A DNA stretch of 59,226 bases from Lachnospiraceae bacterium MA2020 (GTDB lineage Bacteria > Bacillota > Clostridia > Lachnospirales > Lachnospiraceae): the NCBI GenBank assembly GCA_000746015.1, contig JQKK01000023.1:1-59226 (forward strand), given 5' to 3'. Positions 1 through 7,694 of the stretch are shown piece by piece (the stretch's first letter is position 1; the number at the start of each line of letters is the position of its first letter). Below the pieces are notes generated by a model, which saw only the letters and a program-made list of their open reading frames with translations, had not been told where the DNA came from and searched no databases. The position numbers were made by a program, and so were the translations under genes.

Positions 1-95
1 AGGATATACAATGTATATACAGAGGAGGAAATTATTATGCAAGCTCAAGTTAAAATGTGGGGAAATAGTCAGGGAATCAGACTACCTAAAGATAT
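1..95. repeat. Terminal direct repeat marking a circular molecule (copy 1)
   Basis: These 95 bases are identical to 59132-59226. The repeat begins upstream of the MazE-like gene and ends inside its coding region, so the second copy is the same locus read twice. This is the overlap left when a circular contig is opened, and the unique length is about 59,131 bp. Confidence 0.95.
4..18. promoter_or_regulatory. Palindromic operator upstream of the MazE-like antitoxin
   Basis: The palindrome ATATAC-AAT-GTATAT lies directly upstream of the strong ribosome binding site AGAGGAGG of the antitoxin gene. AbrB-fold antitoxins usually bind such palindromes and repress their own operon; that role is inferred from position only. 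Confidence 0.5.
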
Positions 96-276
96 ACTCC
101 AAGAAGCATCTATTTCCGTTAATGATGTTCTCGATGTAAAAGTATCTAACGGCATGATAACGCTTGTTAAGCCGTTTAGGCATAAAACACTAGAAGAACG
201 AGCAGCTGAATATGACGGTAAATTAAATTTGGATGGTGAATTTGACTGGGGTGAACCGACAGGAAGAGAGATTTGA
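37..276 (+). CDS. MazE-like AbrB-fold antitoxin
   Basis: This 79-aa protein has the swapped-hairpin AbrB signature of MazE/PemI antitoxins near its start: V-K-M-W-G-N-S-Q-G-I-R-L-P, then a beta segment (DVLDVKVSNGMITLVK) and an acidic C-terminal tail (residues 45-79) of the kind that normally wraps around the toxin. AGAGGAGG eight bases before the ATG fixes the start. In this family the next gene encodes a MazF endoribonuclease that overlaps the antitoxin stop. Here only a short damaged reading frame follows, so the antitoxin seems to have outlived its toxin. It may still act as an autoregulator or neutralise a chromosomal toxin. Confidence 0.85.
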   Translation: MQAQVKMWGNSQGIRLPKDILQEASISVNDVLDVKVSNGMITLVKPFRHKTLEERAAEYDGKLNLDGEFDWGEPTGREI

Positions 277-277
277 A

Positions 278-400
278 TGCCCTATTTTTGAAGAAGGCGA
301 GGCAGGACCTCTACACATACATATCAAGGCTGAAAAGACTGAAGGCTATGTGCAATGCGAAAAAATCACACTTCTTGATGGGATATTCAAAGATAGATAG
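278..400 (+). pseudogene. Decayed MazF-like toxin remnant
   Basis: Directly after the antitoxin, the frame starting at 278 has no start codon but reads GPLHIHIKAEKTEGYVQCEKI before a stop at 398-400. That resembles the central part of MazF/PemK toxins (a G-Y-V-x-C-E-x-I strand). The N-terminal and C-terminal parts are missing. An alternative ORF at 273-464 (63 aa, TTG start) in another frame resembles nothing known to me. I infer a toxin gene destroyed by deletions and frameshifts; the similarity is short. Confidence 0.45.
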
Positions 401-537
401 GATACATTATCCTGACATAATGAATATCACAGATGCCATTCAAGGAATCTTCGATTATATATAAGTACAGTACTTTTTAATATTTTGTGCTAATATAAAC
501 TATGTAAAAATAACAGCTACTAAGGAGAGTATGAGGA

Positions 538-1599
538 ATGGGTAAATCACTCAAAGCAAGATTATTGATTTTATTGGGTATGGGAATTTTAGTAACATCA
601 GGATGTTCAAAAAGTGATATTTATAATGAAGATGCTGTAAAAAGTTCTTTAGCTACAGAAACAATAGTTACTGAAGTCGCATCGTACGAAGCTGCAAGTA
701 CAGAATCAGAAACTACTGAAAGTCCTTCATCCGAAGTCACAGAAACAGAAGTATTTTCAATAGAAGAAACTAGTTCAGAAGAGAGCCTTGAGGAAGAGAT
801 TTCTACTGAAGCTACTGAGGAAAATCTATCTGATTCCTCTGATGCTGACAACAAAATAATTAGTATGGATCATTCCTGGAAATATGCCGATTTTTCAAAG
901 ATCAATGATGGAACTGCCACACTTTATTATGCTGATCCACCAATAGCTAAAGGTATCACCATATGTATAAATGCAGGTCATGGAACTAAAGGAGGAACAG
1001 ATGTTAAAACACAGTGTCATCCTGATGGTTCTGCTAAAGTAACAGGTGGATCAACAGCTGAAGGAAGCACTATGGCTACTGCAGTATCTACCGGTACAAC
1101 TATGCTTGATGGAACACCAGAAGCTACTGTAACGCTTAAAGCATCACTTGCCGCCAAGAAGGCGCTTCTAGAAGCAGGTTACAATGTTTTGATGATAAGG
1201 GAAAGCGATGATGTTCAGCTGGATAATATAGCCAGGACTGTAATTGCCAACAATATTGCTGATTGTCATATTGCAATACATTATGATTCATCCGAAAATA
1301 ATAAGGGAGTATTTTTCTGTGGTGTTCCTGACAATAAAGCTTATCGAAGTATGGAACCGGTAGCAACACACTGGCAAGATCATGAAAGATTGGGAAAATG
1401 CTTAATTGACGGACTTAGATCTAATAGCTTAAAAATAAATGGAAACGGAGAAATCCCAATAGATCTGACGCAGACATCTTACTCAACAATTCCTTCTATA
1501 GATTTGGAAATCGGTGATAGAGCCTCTGATTATTCTGATGCTACTTTATCTACTACCAGTGCAGGTATTGTTGACGGTATTAATGCTTTCTTTCAATAA
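538..1599 (+). CDS. Lipoprotein N-acetylmuramoyl-L-alanine amidase (Amidase_3)
   Basis: Predicted surface enzyme cleaving the bond between MurNAc and the stem peptide of peptidoglycan. Residues 1-22 form a lipoprotein signal ending in the lipobox V-T-S-G-C23. Residues 25-110 are a Ser/Thr/Glu-rich linker, probably spanning the wall. The catalytic domain fills the rest, with the zinc-binding motif CINAGHG, a second-ligand glutamate in P-E-A-T-V-T-L-K, the histidine of HIAIHYDSS and the catalytic glutamate in D-L-E-I-G-D. All the hallmarks of the amidase_3 fold are present. The gene is monocistronic and AAGGAGAG precedes the ATG. The extended parS palindrome lies just past the stop and may also end the transcript. 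Confidence 0.88.
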   Translation: MGKSLKARLLILLGMGILVTSGCSKSDIYNEDAVKSSLATETIVTEVASYEAASTESETTESPSSEVTETEVFSIEETSSEESLEEEISTEATEENLSDSSDADNKIISMDHSWKYADFSKINDGTATLYYADPPIAKGITICINAGHGTKGGTDVKTQCHPDGSAKVTGGSTAEGSTMATAVSTGTTMLDGTPEATVTLKASLAAKKALLEAGYNVLMIRESDDVQLDNIARTVIANNIADCHIAIHYDSSENNKGVFFCGVPDNKAYRSMEPVATHWQDHERLGKCLIDGLRSNSLKINGNGEIPIDLTQTSYSTIPSIDLEIGDRASDYSDATLSTTSAGIVDGINAFFQ

Positions 1600-1612
1600 T
1601 TACTCACAAAAA

Positions 1613-1639
1613 ATGTCGTCCTCACCGTGAGGACGACAT
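1613..1639. promoter_or_regulatory. Putative parS site 1 (extended palindrome)
   Basis: The core TCCTCACCGTGAGGA (1619-1633) sits in a perfect palindrome with 13-bp arms around a single C, lying between two convergent genes. The core recurs seven times between about 59.06 kb and 19.13 kb around parAB and rep, and nowhere else. I infer a ParB-binding centromere site. The hairpin could also act as a two-way transcription terminator. Confidence 0.8.
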
Positions 1640-2197
1640 CTTCATGTATCTATTTTCTAATTTATCGAGGATTTCAAGGTATTTAGTTCTCTCTAATACA
1701 GACTCTTCCTTTTCCTCAAATCTATGGCATTCATCATCAATCTCAGTCTTTACATCATCTTTCAAAGCACGCTCAGCATAAGTATATACTGCGTTATTTT
1801 CCTTTTCGGTATGTGCTTCGAGCAAATTAGCATATGCCATTGCTGACGTAATTATATCCAGCTTATGATCTGTTATTTGATTTTCCTTATACTGATTCAA
1901 TGCAGTTTCCAATGCCATTACATAGCTTCGGCCAAGATTATGTTCAACAAGCATACCATGTGTTATAAGGTTATCTGCAACTTTTCCTAACTTCATAACC
2001 ATTTCTGGAAATAAGAACTTCTCTTCTTTTCCATGGTGATACGCATCAGCATAATTACGGATAAAGTCTATGACATCTCTAAAGTCAGTATCACAAACTT
2101 CCTGTCCTTCTAAAATACCAATACACATTTTACGGACTACTTTCAGCATGCGGCAAATATTAGCATGCTCTTCTACCATTATTTCTATACTATACAT
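1622..2197 (-). CDS. Hemerythrin-like HHE domain protein
   Basis: A 191-aa soluble helical protein expected to bind a di-iron site that senses or stores O2, NO or iron. The ligand pattern is visible: E-E-H near the N-terminus, H-H-G-K-E-E-K-F-L-F in the middle, then H-N-L-G-R and H-T-E-K-E-N-N. I place the start at the ATG (MYSIEIM), with GTGGTGA at the right distance before it, rather than at the upstream GTG. The gene is coupled to the gene before it: that stop codon lies just ahead of this start. Roles in oxygen or nitrosative stress are typical for HHE proteins of anaerobes but are not shown here. Confidence 0.85.
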   Translation of the reverse strand: MYSIEIMVEEHANICRMLKVVRKMCIGILEGQEVCDTDFRDVIDFIRNYADAYHHGKEEKFLFPEMVMKLGKVADNLITHGMLVEHNLGRSYVMALETALNQYKENQITDHKLDIITSAMAYANLLEAHTEKENNAVYTYAERALKDDVKTEIDDECHRFEEKEESVLERTKYLEILDKLENRYMKMSSSR

Positions 2198-2198
2198 A

Positions 2199-2804
2199 TT
2201 ATTCACCACATTTCACTATTTTCCATGTCATAGGTTCACTATATGATATGGTAAGTCCACTATCCTCAAGCATTCCCTCCATTACAGTAGTACGAAGCTT
2301 ATAATAATTGGCAACATTACCACCAGCACTATTCCAAAATGTCTTATGAATATCCTCACGCTGCTTCCAGCTATACGAATTTTCGTCACTTATGATTTGC
2401 TCATTAACTCTGTCACATGGCATTCCATTTAGGAAAAAGTCGTCAAATTTTTTATATGCTTCTTCAGGTGTAGCTCCTGCCTTAACCTTATTTTTATGCC
2501 CAAGTTCTCTAGCCACAGACTCTAACTGCTCTATATATTCCGGAGATTCCTTAAGAACTCTGGTCACAAGCAAAGCATATCTTTCTTCCGCATTATATAT
2601 TCTTCCTTGAAGCCATGTATGTATATTTTCTTCGTCAATCACGGACTCCAATGGCGGCAAACTACCAAACACATAGTTTGATTTCTCATAATCCGTGATC
2701 CATCCGTTTTTTACTGCAAGCTCTGCTATATTATTTGTTAATTCTTCCTGCAAGGCAATCTTGCCATAAAGCCAGAAATGAATAGGTCCTAAAAAACTGC
2801 TCAT
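2199..2804 (-). CDS. Conserved hypothetical protein coupled to hemerythrin
   Basis: A 201-aa soluble protein starting MSSFLGPIHFWLYGKIALQ. I cannot assign a family. It is rich in Glu, Lys and aromatics and largely helical by pattern, with several His and Trp residues that could bind metal or haem. The ATG is chosen because GGTGG lies six bases upstream; an in-frame TTG four codons earlier is too close to the AAGGAAA. Its stop overlaps the start region of the hemerythrin gene, so the two are made together and probably work together, perhaps as sensor and partner in an oxygen or NO response. Confidence 0.75.
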   Translation of the reverse strand: MSSFLGPIHFWLYGKIALQEELTNNIAELAVKNGWITDYEKSNYVFGSLPPLESVIDEENIHTWLQGRIYNAEERYALLVTRVLKESPEYIEQLESVARELGHKNKVKAGATPEEAYKKFDDFFLNGMPCDRVNEQIISDENSYSWKQREDIHKTFWNSAGGNVANYYKLRTTVMEGMLEDSGLTISYSEPMTWKIVKCGE

Positions 2805-2972
2805 TATTACCACCAATTTCCTTTTCTATTTAATTCGACTTTATACTTATAGCACAAGATTGTTTGAAATTGCGGTATCATATGTTACGTTGATTTATTC
2901 TATATTCATATACTCTATCCCTATCTCTTTCAAATTAATTAATCACTATAATAAAACTTTTCTTCATTTTCG

Positions 2973-2987
2973 TCCTCACCGTGAGGA
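2973..2987. promoter_or_regulatory. Putative parS site 2
   Basis: Exact copy of the 15-bp core TCCTCACCGTGAGGA in the 370-bp intergenic region between the divergent hypothetical/hemerythrin and ZinT-like genes. There are no extended arms here. Confidence 0.78.
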
Positions 2988-3064
2988 TATTAATAATTCT
3001 AAGCCCACTTTTATATTATAGAATGTTGATACAATTTTAGTACATAATTTCAGGAATATTCACA

Positions 3065-3138
3065 TTGACAAGCTAGCCTCAGCTAACTATAATGTTAGTC
3101 GCAGCTAACTTGTATTTTGTCAGTTAGCCAATGGTAAT
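3065..3138 (+). promoter_or_regulatory. Iron-type promoter with three GTTAG-N6-CTAAC boxes
   Basis: A consensus sigma-A promoter is visible: TTGACA (3065-3070), a 17-bp spacer, TATAAT (3088-3093). Palindromic boxes fill it: GCTAGCCTCAGCTAAC (3072-3087) occupies the spacer, GTTAGTCGCAGCTAAC (3094-3109) follows the -10 and covers the transcription start, and the degenerate GTTAGCCAATGGTAAT lies at 3123-3138. A protein bound here would block polymerase. The same box occurs at four other promoters in this replicon, one of them the DtxR operon. Confidence 0.8.
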
Positions 3139-3176
3139 ATTTGTATCAATATATCTTAGTGCGAAGGGAGAGCATT

Positions 3177-3941
3177 ATGAAAAAGAGCATTGCATTATTA
3201 CTAACATTATCCTTGACTGCATCACTTTATGGATGTGGTTCTACAAGCAGCAATCAGCAGCATGCCAAAGCAGCAAATGTAACTTCAACAGAAAGCAGCA
3301 CTTTAGTTGAAGACGCTAGCAATTCCAATTCTGGCCTTTCATCGTTGGAGGGAACATATATTGAGTTGTTTCCTGAATTTATGAGAGAAGAGTACAAAGA
3401 CTGGTGGGTTGAGTGCATAAAAGCATATGAAACAGACGATGAAACTATTGAGAATTACTATAAGATGCTTACAGAAACATATATAGGAAAAATAACCGGA
3501 CAAAAAGCTGTTGATACATATTCTCAGGATTCTTATTTGTTTGATTGTTATTTTGAGAATGACCTAAAAACCATCACAATAAACGGGAACACCATTTCCG
3601 GCAAGGATGCTAACGGGAAAGAAATCTTTAGCCACAGCTATACCTACCTCGAAGATATAAATGGCCTTCATGGTGATTCAGTAATGGACAACTACTTCCA
3701 TGTATATGAAACCAAGGATGAGGGTGCTGGTCAGTTTAAATATTTCGTATTTACAGATGATACTCCTTCCGGTGAATATCACATTGAATTTAGATATGGT
3801 GAAAATCTTGATGATCTGGGTACCTTTATTGATGGAGACTATGCATACTGGATGGCTTCCGGAATACCACAAGATTACGATGAAGAACTTATTCATAACT
3901 GCATAAAATTATTCGTTGATGAAAATGTCGGTGGTAAATAA
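3177..3941 (+). CDS. ZinT/YodA-like metal-binding lipoprotein
   Basis: A 254-aa lipoprotein with signal peptide and lipobox L-Y-G-C19, followed by a low-complexity Ser/Asn linker and a C-terminal lipocalin-like domain. The stretch FKYFVFTDDTPSGEYHIEF, then YG, then YWMASGIP near the C-terminus, resembles the ZinT/AdcA C-terminal domain (in ZinT: HFHI followed by a G-D motif, ending Y-Y-P). Only the last of the classical His ligands is obvious, so metal choice is open. The true start is the ATG at 3177 after AAGGGAG, not the upstream in-frame start at 3141. Control by the GTTAG boxes suggests induction when iron, or the metal sensed by the DtxR protein, is scarce. Confidence 0.7.
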   Translation: MKKSIALLLTLSLTASLYGCGSTSSNQQHAKAANVTSTESSTLVEDASNSNSGLSSLEGTYIELFPEFMREEYKDWWVECIKAYETDDETIENYYKMLTETYIGKITGQKAVDTYSQDSYLFDCYFENDLKTITINGNTISGKDANGKEIFSHSYTYLEDINGLHGDSVMDNYFHVYETKDEGAGQFKYFVFTDDTPSGEYHIEFRYGENLDDLGTFIDGDYAYWMASGIPQDYDEELIHNCIKLFVDENVGGK

Positions 3942-3970
3942 GCTTTTCACAATTCGCAAATAAAAAAGAT

Positions 3971-3999
3971 AGTGTCGTCCTCACGGTGAGGACGACACT
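3971..3999. promoter_or_regulatory. Putative parS site 3 within a two-way terminator
   Basis: The core TCCTCACGGTGAGGA (3978-3992) is extended to a perfect palindrome with 14-bp arms (AGTGTCGTCCTCAC, G, then its complement). It lies between convergent genes with an A-run before and a T-run after, so as RNA it would be a bidirectional intrinsic terminator, and as DNA a ParB site. Confidence 0.8.
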
Positions 4000-4037
4000 T
4001 TTTCATCACTATGGTTTAGAAGTTATTTGTGTAATCT

Positions 4038-4805
4038 TTAACCTAATCCTACATCCAAAGCCATCATTAGTATAAATCCCAGTGCAAAGGAGATTGTTCC
4101 GATATTCGAATGTTCACCCTCCGACATCTCCGGGATAAGTTCCTCTACTACAACGTATATCATGGCTCCTGCTGCAAAACTCAATAGATATGGCATCATT
4201 GGAATAAAAAATCCTGACGCAGCAATAACCAAAAGTGCACCTATGGGTTCAACAATTCCAGACAAAACACCATAAAGGAACGTCTTTCCTTTTGGAACGC
4301 CCTCCCCTAAAAGCGGCATGGAAACAATTGCCCCCTCAGGGAAGTTCTGTATTGCAATACCGATTGCCAGGGCAAGTGCTCCTGTAAAAGAGATTGTGCT
4401 GTTCCCGTAAAGCCAGCCTGCACATACTATTCCAACTGCCATTCCTTCAGGAAGATTATGGAGAGTGACTGCCAGAACAAGCTTTGTTGTTCTCTTTAGC
4501 CCGCTCCTTGGACCTTCCTCATTTTTATCCAGATGCATGTGAGGCGTTATCATATCCATTACCAGAAGGAAAAGCATTCCTATCCCGAACCCAACAGATA
4601 CAGGAAGAAACCCAAGTTTTCCCATGTCCACTGTCTGGTCAAGCGCAGGAAGCAAAAGGCTGAAAAAAGATGCTGACACCATCACTCCCGAAGCAAAGCC
4701 TGTCAGGGCTCGCTGAGTCTTCTGCCCCATCTCTTTTTTAAACAAAAATACACTGGCCGCGCCAAGCGCCGTTCCCAGGAACGGAATGATGATTATATTC
4801 CACAT
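4038..4805 (-). CDS. ZIP family divalent metal transporter
   Basis: A 255-aa integral membrane protein with about eight hydrophobic segments. The two signature metal-site helices are intact: H-N-L-P-E-G-M-A-V-G in TM4 and Q-N-F-P-E-G-A-I-V-S in TM5. The short His-containing loop (PHMHLDKNEEG) between TM3 and TM4 is typical. The family imports Zn2+, Fe2+ or Mn2+ and the bacterial branch has broad specificity. It stands alone, convergent with the ZinT-like lipoprotein. GGAGCTACAAGCT before the ATG supports the start. No GTTAG box is visible upstream. Confidence 0.9.
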   Translation of the reverse strand: MWNIIIIPFLGTALGAASVFLFKKEMGQKTQRALTGFASGVMVSASFFSLLLPALDQTVDMGKLGFLPVSVGFGIGMLFLLVMDMITPHMHLDKNEEGPRSGLKRTTKLVLAVTLHNLPEGMAVGIVCAGWLYGNSTISFTGALALAIGIAIQNFPEGAIVSMPLLGEGVPKGKTFLYGVLSGIVEPIGALLVIAASGFFIPMMPYLLSFAAGAMIYVVVEELIPEMSEGEHSNIGTISFALGFILMMALDVGLG

Positions 4806-4885
4806 AGCTTGTAGCTCCTTTACTTTAGTAATATCTTATTTAAGGCATATCAGACCTACTGCTCTGTCAAAAATTCTTTTTTAAA

Positions 4886-5221
4886 TCAAGAAAAATACTT
4901 CTTCATATTCTTTGCATTTATAACATCATCAATAAACAGTTTTATCGCACAACTTACGGATATTCCACTTCTTTCGCACAGTTCTTTGAACTTTAGCTTT
5001 CTTTCCTTATCAATCCTAAATATTATTACAGTATCCAACTTATTTTTAGAAATATCCTCATATTTTTCCAAATCCAAGTCAATTTCATTTTTTTCAATGC
5101 AATAAGTCATAAAACGTACAAAAGCCTTAGAATATTTAATTCCAACTCTCCTGCACACTTCTATAAAATTCTCTTTCATTTCTCTATTTATCTTTAAGGT
5201 CTGATAAGAATCCTTAGTCAT
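4886..5221 (-). CDS. Tandem ribbon-helix-helix protein 2 of the par operon
   Basis: A 111-aa basic protein that reads as two ribbon-helix-helix units in a row. Unit 1 has the strand YQTLKI, helix A NREMKENFIEVCRR and helix B SKAFVRFMTYCIEKN. Unit 2 has the strand VIIFRI, helix A DKERKLKFKELCERSG and helix B VSCAIKLFIDDVI. One chain could thus mimic an RHH dimer. The start is the ATG at 5221 (MTKDSYQ), preceded by GAGGAAA; the longer frame to 5284 would overlap the upstream gene by 47 bp. It lies 16 bp after that gene and is last in the parA-parB operon. A role in partition or operon autoregulation is inferred. Confidence 0.72.
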   Translation of the reverse strand: MTKDSYQTLKINREMKENFIEVCRRVGIKYSKAFVRFMTYCIEKNEIDLDLEKYEDISKNKLDTVIIFRIDKERKLKFKELCERSGISVSCAIKLFIDDVINAKNMKKYFS

Positions 5222-5237
5222 GCCAAATTTCCTCGAT

Positions 5238-5597
5238 TTATACAGTTTTTTCAAATGAATATGGTAGTTTAGGCCTATGTACAATACAATAAACCATATA
5301 TGCCTTTATCACTCCTGCCATACTTAAGCAAAATTTATCCTCACATATGCTTTGAAACTTATCACGCTTATTTCTAGACATATATAAAGACTTTCTCGCT
5401 TGAGAGTCACTATATTTTATATTATTTTCGATTGACTCTCCTAAGGTAAATGGAATGTTATTATTTTTAATGCATTCATCAACAAAAAGTTCCATAGCAA
5501 AAGTAATTGAAAGCTCCCTTGATTTACAATATATTTTGAAGTCGTCGTATAATGCCTTACTTAACCTTACTCCTATATAATCCGTACTTTTTTCCAT
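5238..5597 (-). CDS. Tandem ribbon-helix-helix protein 1 of the par operon
   Basis: A 119-aa protein with two RHH-like units. Unit 1 (residues 5-45) has the strand YIGVRL, helix A SKALYDDFKIYCKSRE, the L-S turn and helix B ITFAMELFVDECI. Unit 2 (about 70-112) has the strand KSLYMS, helix A RNKRDKFQSICEDKF and helix B MAGVIKAYMVYCI. RHH proteins such as ParG, CopG and Arc bind DNA as dimers through the strand; two units in one polypeptide are unusual. The gene follows parB by 40 bp, and a parS core lies in that gap, overlapping the purine-rich region before its start. It is similar in layout to the next gene, so the pair probably arose by duplication. Confidence 0.72.
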   Translation of the reverse strand: MEKSTDYIGVRLSKALYDDFKIYCKSRELSITFAMELFVDECIKNNNIPFTLGESIENNIKYSDSQARKSLYMSRNKRDKFQSICEDKFCLSMAGVIKAYMVYCIVHRPKLPYSFEKTV

Positions 5598-5612
5598 CTG
5601 TATAAAAAACCT

Positions 5613-5627
5613 TCCTCACCGTGAGGA
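5613..5627. promoter_or_regulatory. Putative parS site 4, inside the par operon
   Basis: Core TCCTCACCGTGAGGA between the parB stop and the first tandem-RHH gene. In the mRNA its GTGAGGA half runs directly into AAGG, the likely Shine-Dalgarno region of the RHH gene, so hairpin formation or ParB binding could both affect RHH expression. Confidence 0.82.
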
Positions 5628-5637
5628 CAAAAAGCTA

Positions 5638-6801
5638 TTAATCCTTTAACGGATTGATTATATTAGCATTAATGCTATCAATAGCATTCCTTGCAATCTC
5701 TATGACTGCCGAAGCATCCTCAAAATCAATCTTTTCATCATGAAACTCATCTAACAACGCTGTAAGTTTTCTTAACTGCTTTATCAGATTGTTGGCATTC
5801 CTTCTGTTATCAGAAGTATCTATACTGTCATTTTCCTCATGCTGATTACTTGCACTATCATCTTCATCGGCAATAGGAGCAGTCTCTCGAGGTATTTCTT
5901 CGTCCTCTTTTTGAAACTCAACAGCTGGACGCTCTTCATAAGATGGCACACTTTCAACTGTAGCACTAGTAACCGTAGGAGCTGTTATATTCATATGAGC
6001 TTTTATAGAGTCCCAGGTATCGTTATTATCCTTAAAGAGCTTAACGATTTTAGGCATTAACGTTCTTGTAATATTAACGTCCTCATTTACTGCATCCATC
6101 ATGATTTCATAAAGTTTTTTCTGGTCTTCTTCAGCAAAAGGAGCACAATAAACAGCTGTAGACAATCCTAACAATTCACTTGAAATCATCTGCTTTATCT
6201 CAGGAATACACTTGCTGAGCTGCTTATATCTATCTGCCTGCTGTACAGATATACCCATTCTCTCAGCAATCTTTTCACGAATATTACCTTCAAACCCAAT
6301 GTCTTTGAGATACTTTTCATGCTCAATATATCTGTTAACCAAAAGAAGAGGATCCTTAGCAGAATCTCTCTGTGAATTAGCCATCAGCACATAATTTTTA
6401 ACATCTTCTTCCGTCTTAAATTTTGACGCATCAACAACAATGCACTTAACCGGCTGCTTACCATCATGTAAAGTGGTCCAGGCCTTAAACCTTCTATGAC
6501 CTGAAAGGATCATATATCTGCCATTACTACATCCATAATTTGTAACTTCAATAGGATCAGTAAAACCATTTTCTCTCATAGATTCCAACAGATCATCTAT
6601 ATGAGAAACATCTTCATTGTTATCACTATATGCATCTATAAGATCTGATGATATAACTTTTATTTCATCTGCTTTAGCCATTATACTTTCTGTAGCCTTT
6701 GCATTTAAAAAAGCATTTCTGCTCTTAGTCTTAAAATTCTTAGACAAAATATCTAACCTCATTCTTTCTGCTGATAAGAAAATATCTTCATTGATAATCA
6801 C
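5638..6801 (-). CDS. parB: Plasmid partition protein ParB
   Basis: A 387-aa centromere-binding protein. The ParB/Srx CTPase domain has the phosphate-contact motif L-S-G-H-R-R-F-K-A around residues 99-107 (G-E-R-R in chromosomal ParB). A helix-turn-helix region follows (IREKIAERMGISVQQADRYK), then an acidic low-complexity linker (about 290-340) and a C-terminal helical dimerisation region. It starts six bases after parA and follows it in one operon. Its likely target is the TCCTCACSGTGAGGA palindrome, which unlike Spo0J parS (TGTTTCACGTGAAACA) is specific to this replicon. The N-terminal 50 residues, which should contact ParA, are basic. Confidence 0.9.
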   Translation of the reverse strand: MIINEDIFLSAERMRLDILSKNFKTKSRNAFLNAKATESIMAKADEIKVISSDLIDAYSDNNEDVSHIDDLLESMRENGFTDPIEVTNYGCSNGRYMILSGHRRFKAWTTLHDGKQPVKCIVVDASKFKTEEDVKNYVLMANSQRDSAKDPLLLVNRYIEHEKYLKDIGFEGNIREKIAERMGISVQQADRYKQLSKCIPEIKQMISSELLGLSTAVYCAPFAEEDQKKLYEIMMDAVNEDVNITRTLMPKIVKLFKDNNDTWDSIKAHMNITAPTVTSATVESVPSYEERPAVEFQKEDEEIPRETAPIADEDDSASNQHEENDSIDTSDNRRNANNLIKQLRKLTALLDEFHDEKIDFEDASAVIEIARNAIDSINANIINPLKD

Positions 6802-6807
6802 TTTTAT

Positions 6808-7620
6808 TTAGTAATCCATTTTTATTCTCTTATCGATTTCTTTTACGATCATTCTATATGCTTCGCTGCCCTTTGAATTTGACTTATAAAAACAAACCGG
6901 TCTTCCAAAATATGTCGACTCAGCAATTGCAGCCTCATAAGGAACAGAGCAGATATATGAATCAAGTTCTGCCATATCCTCTTCAAGAGCTTTATGCATT
7001 CCAAATCTAGAATCCCTTTTAGCCATGAATGAACCAATAACTCTTACCGAAGGATTAACTTCTCTGGCATCTGCCATGTCATTCATGATCTGACTATATC
7101 CAGATGCCGAATAAGCATCCGGTGAAAAAGGTATTAAAGCATAATCAGCCAAATACTTAAAGCAAAAATCATTTATAACCTTAGATGAAGGAGGCATATC
7201 TACTAACACCCAATCATAGCCCCTCTCATTAATATACTCATTAATTCTCTTACCTGCGTTCATTATCTGTTCTTCAGGAATCGCAACAATTCCCTCAGAT
7301 GAATCAATCGCAGCATCACCACACAGAACATCCACACCATAATTCGTGTAATTCCGCAAGCCTTTTCCCTGCCAAAGAACACCACAAACAGCGTCCTCAA
7401 CATCAACGCCATGTAATACATCCATTACTGTTTTGTATGAATCAGCATCATCAACATACATTGTCATTGTACTTGTTGTATTGCATTGGGCATCAAGGTC
7501 TATTGCTAAAACCTTCTGATTCATTTCACCAGCTAAAACACCGGCAATCGAAAACAAAGACGTTGTTTTCCCACACCCGCCTTTTCTGTTTACCAATGCA
7601 ACTTTCTTAATCTTGCTCAT
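6808..7620 (-). CDS. parA: Plasmid partition ATPase ParA
   Basis: A 270-aa Walker ATPase of the ParA/Soj/MinD group. The deviant Walker A motif N-R-K-G-G-C-G-K-T-T-S lies at residues 11-21, followed by A-I-D-L-D-A-Q (Walker A') and V-L-V-D-M-P-P (Walker B). There is no N-terminal DNA-binding domain, so it is the short type-Ib/Soj-like form and probably does not itself repress the operon. It positions replicon copies on the nucleoid with ParB at parS. The ATG is preceded by GGAGGTTTAA. It is the first gene of parA-parB-rhh1-rhh2. Confidence 0.93.
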   Translation of the reverse strand: MSKIKKVALVNRKGGCGKTTSLFSIAGVLAGEMNQKVLAIDLDAQCNTTSTMTMYVDDADSYKTVMDVLHGVDVEDAVCGVLWQGKGLRNYTNYGVDVLCGDAAIDSSEGIVAIPEEQIMNAGKRINEYINERGYDWVLVDMPPSSKVINDFCFKYLADYALIPFSPDAYSASGYSQIMNDMADAREVNPSVRVIGSFMAKRDSRFGMHKALEEDMAELDSYICSVPYEAAIAESTYFGRPVCFYKSNSKGSEAYRMIVKEIDKRIKMDY

Positions 7621-7694
7621 TTAAACCTCCAACCCTAATGACGATTCCCTTCACAACGATAATTGTAGTTCACAGTATATACAAAGTCAACATT

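Noticed and set aside
1-95. Exact end repeats as transposon or phage terminal repeats
   Set aside because: They start and end inside an operator and a coding sequence and lack transposase or packaging genes. Circular overlap explains them.
482-497. Possible GTTAG-type box upstream of the amidase gene
   Set aside because: Only the right half (GTGCTAAT) is present and no -35 fits, so it was not counted in the regulon.
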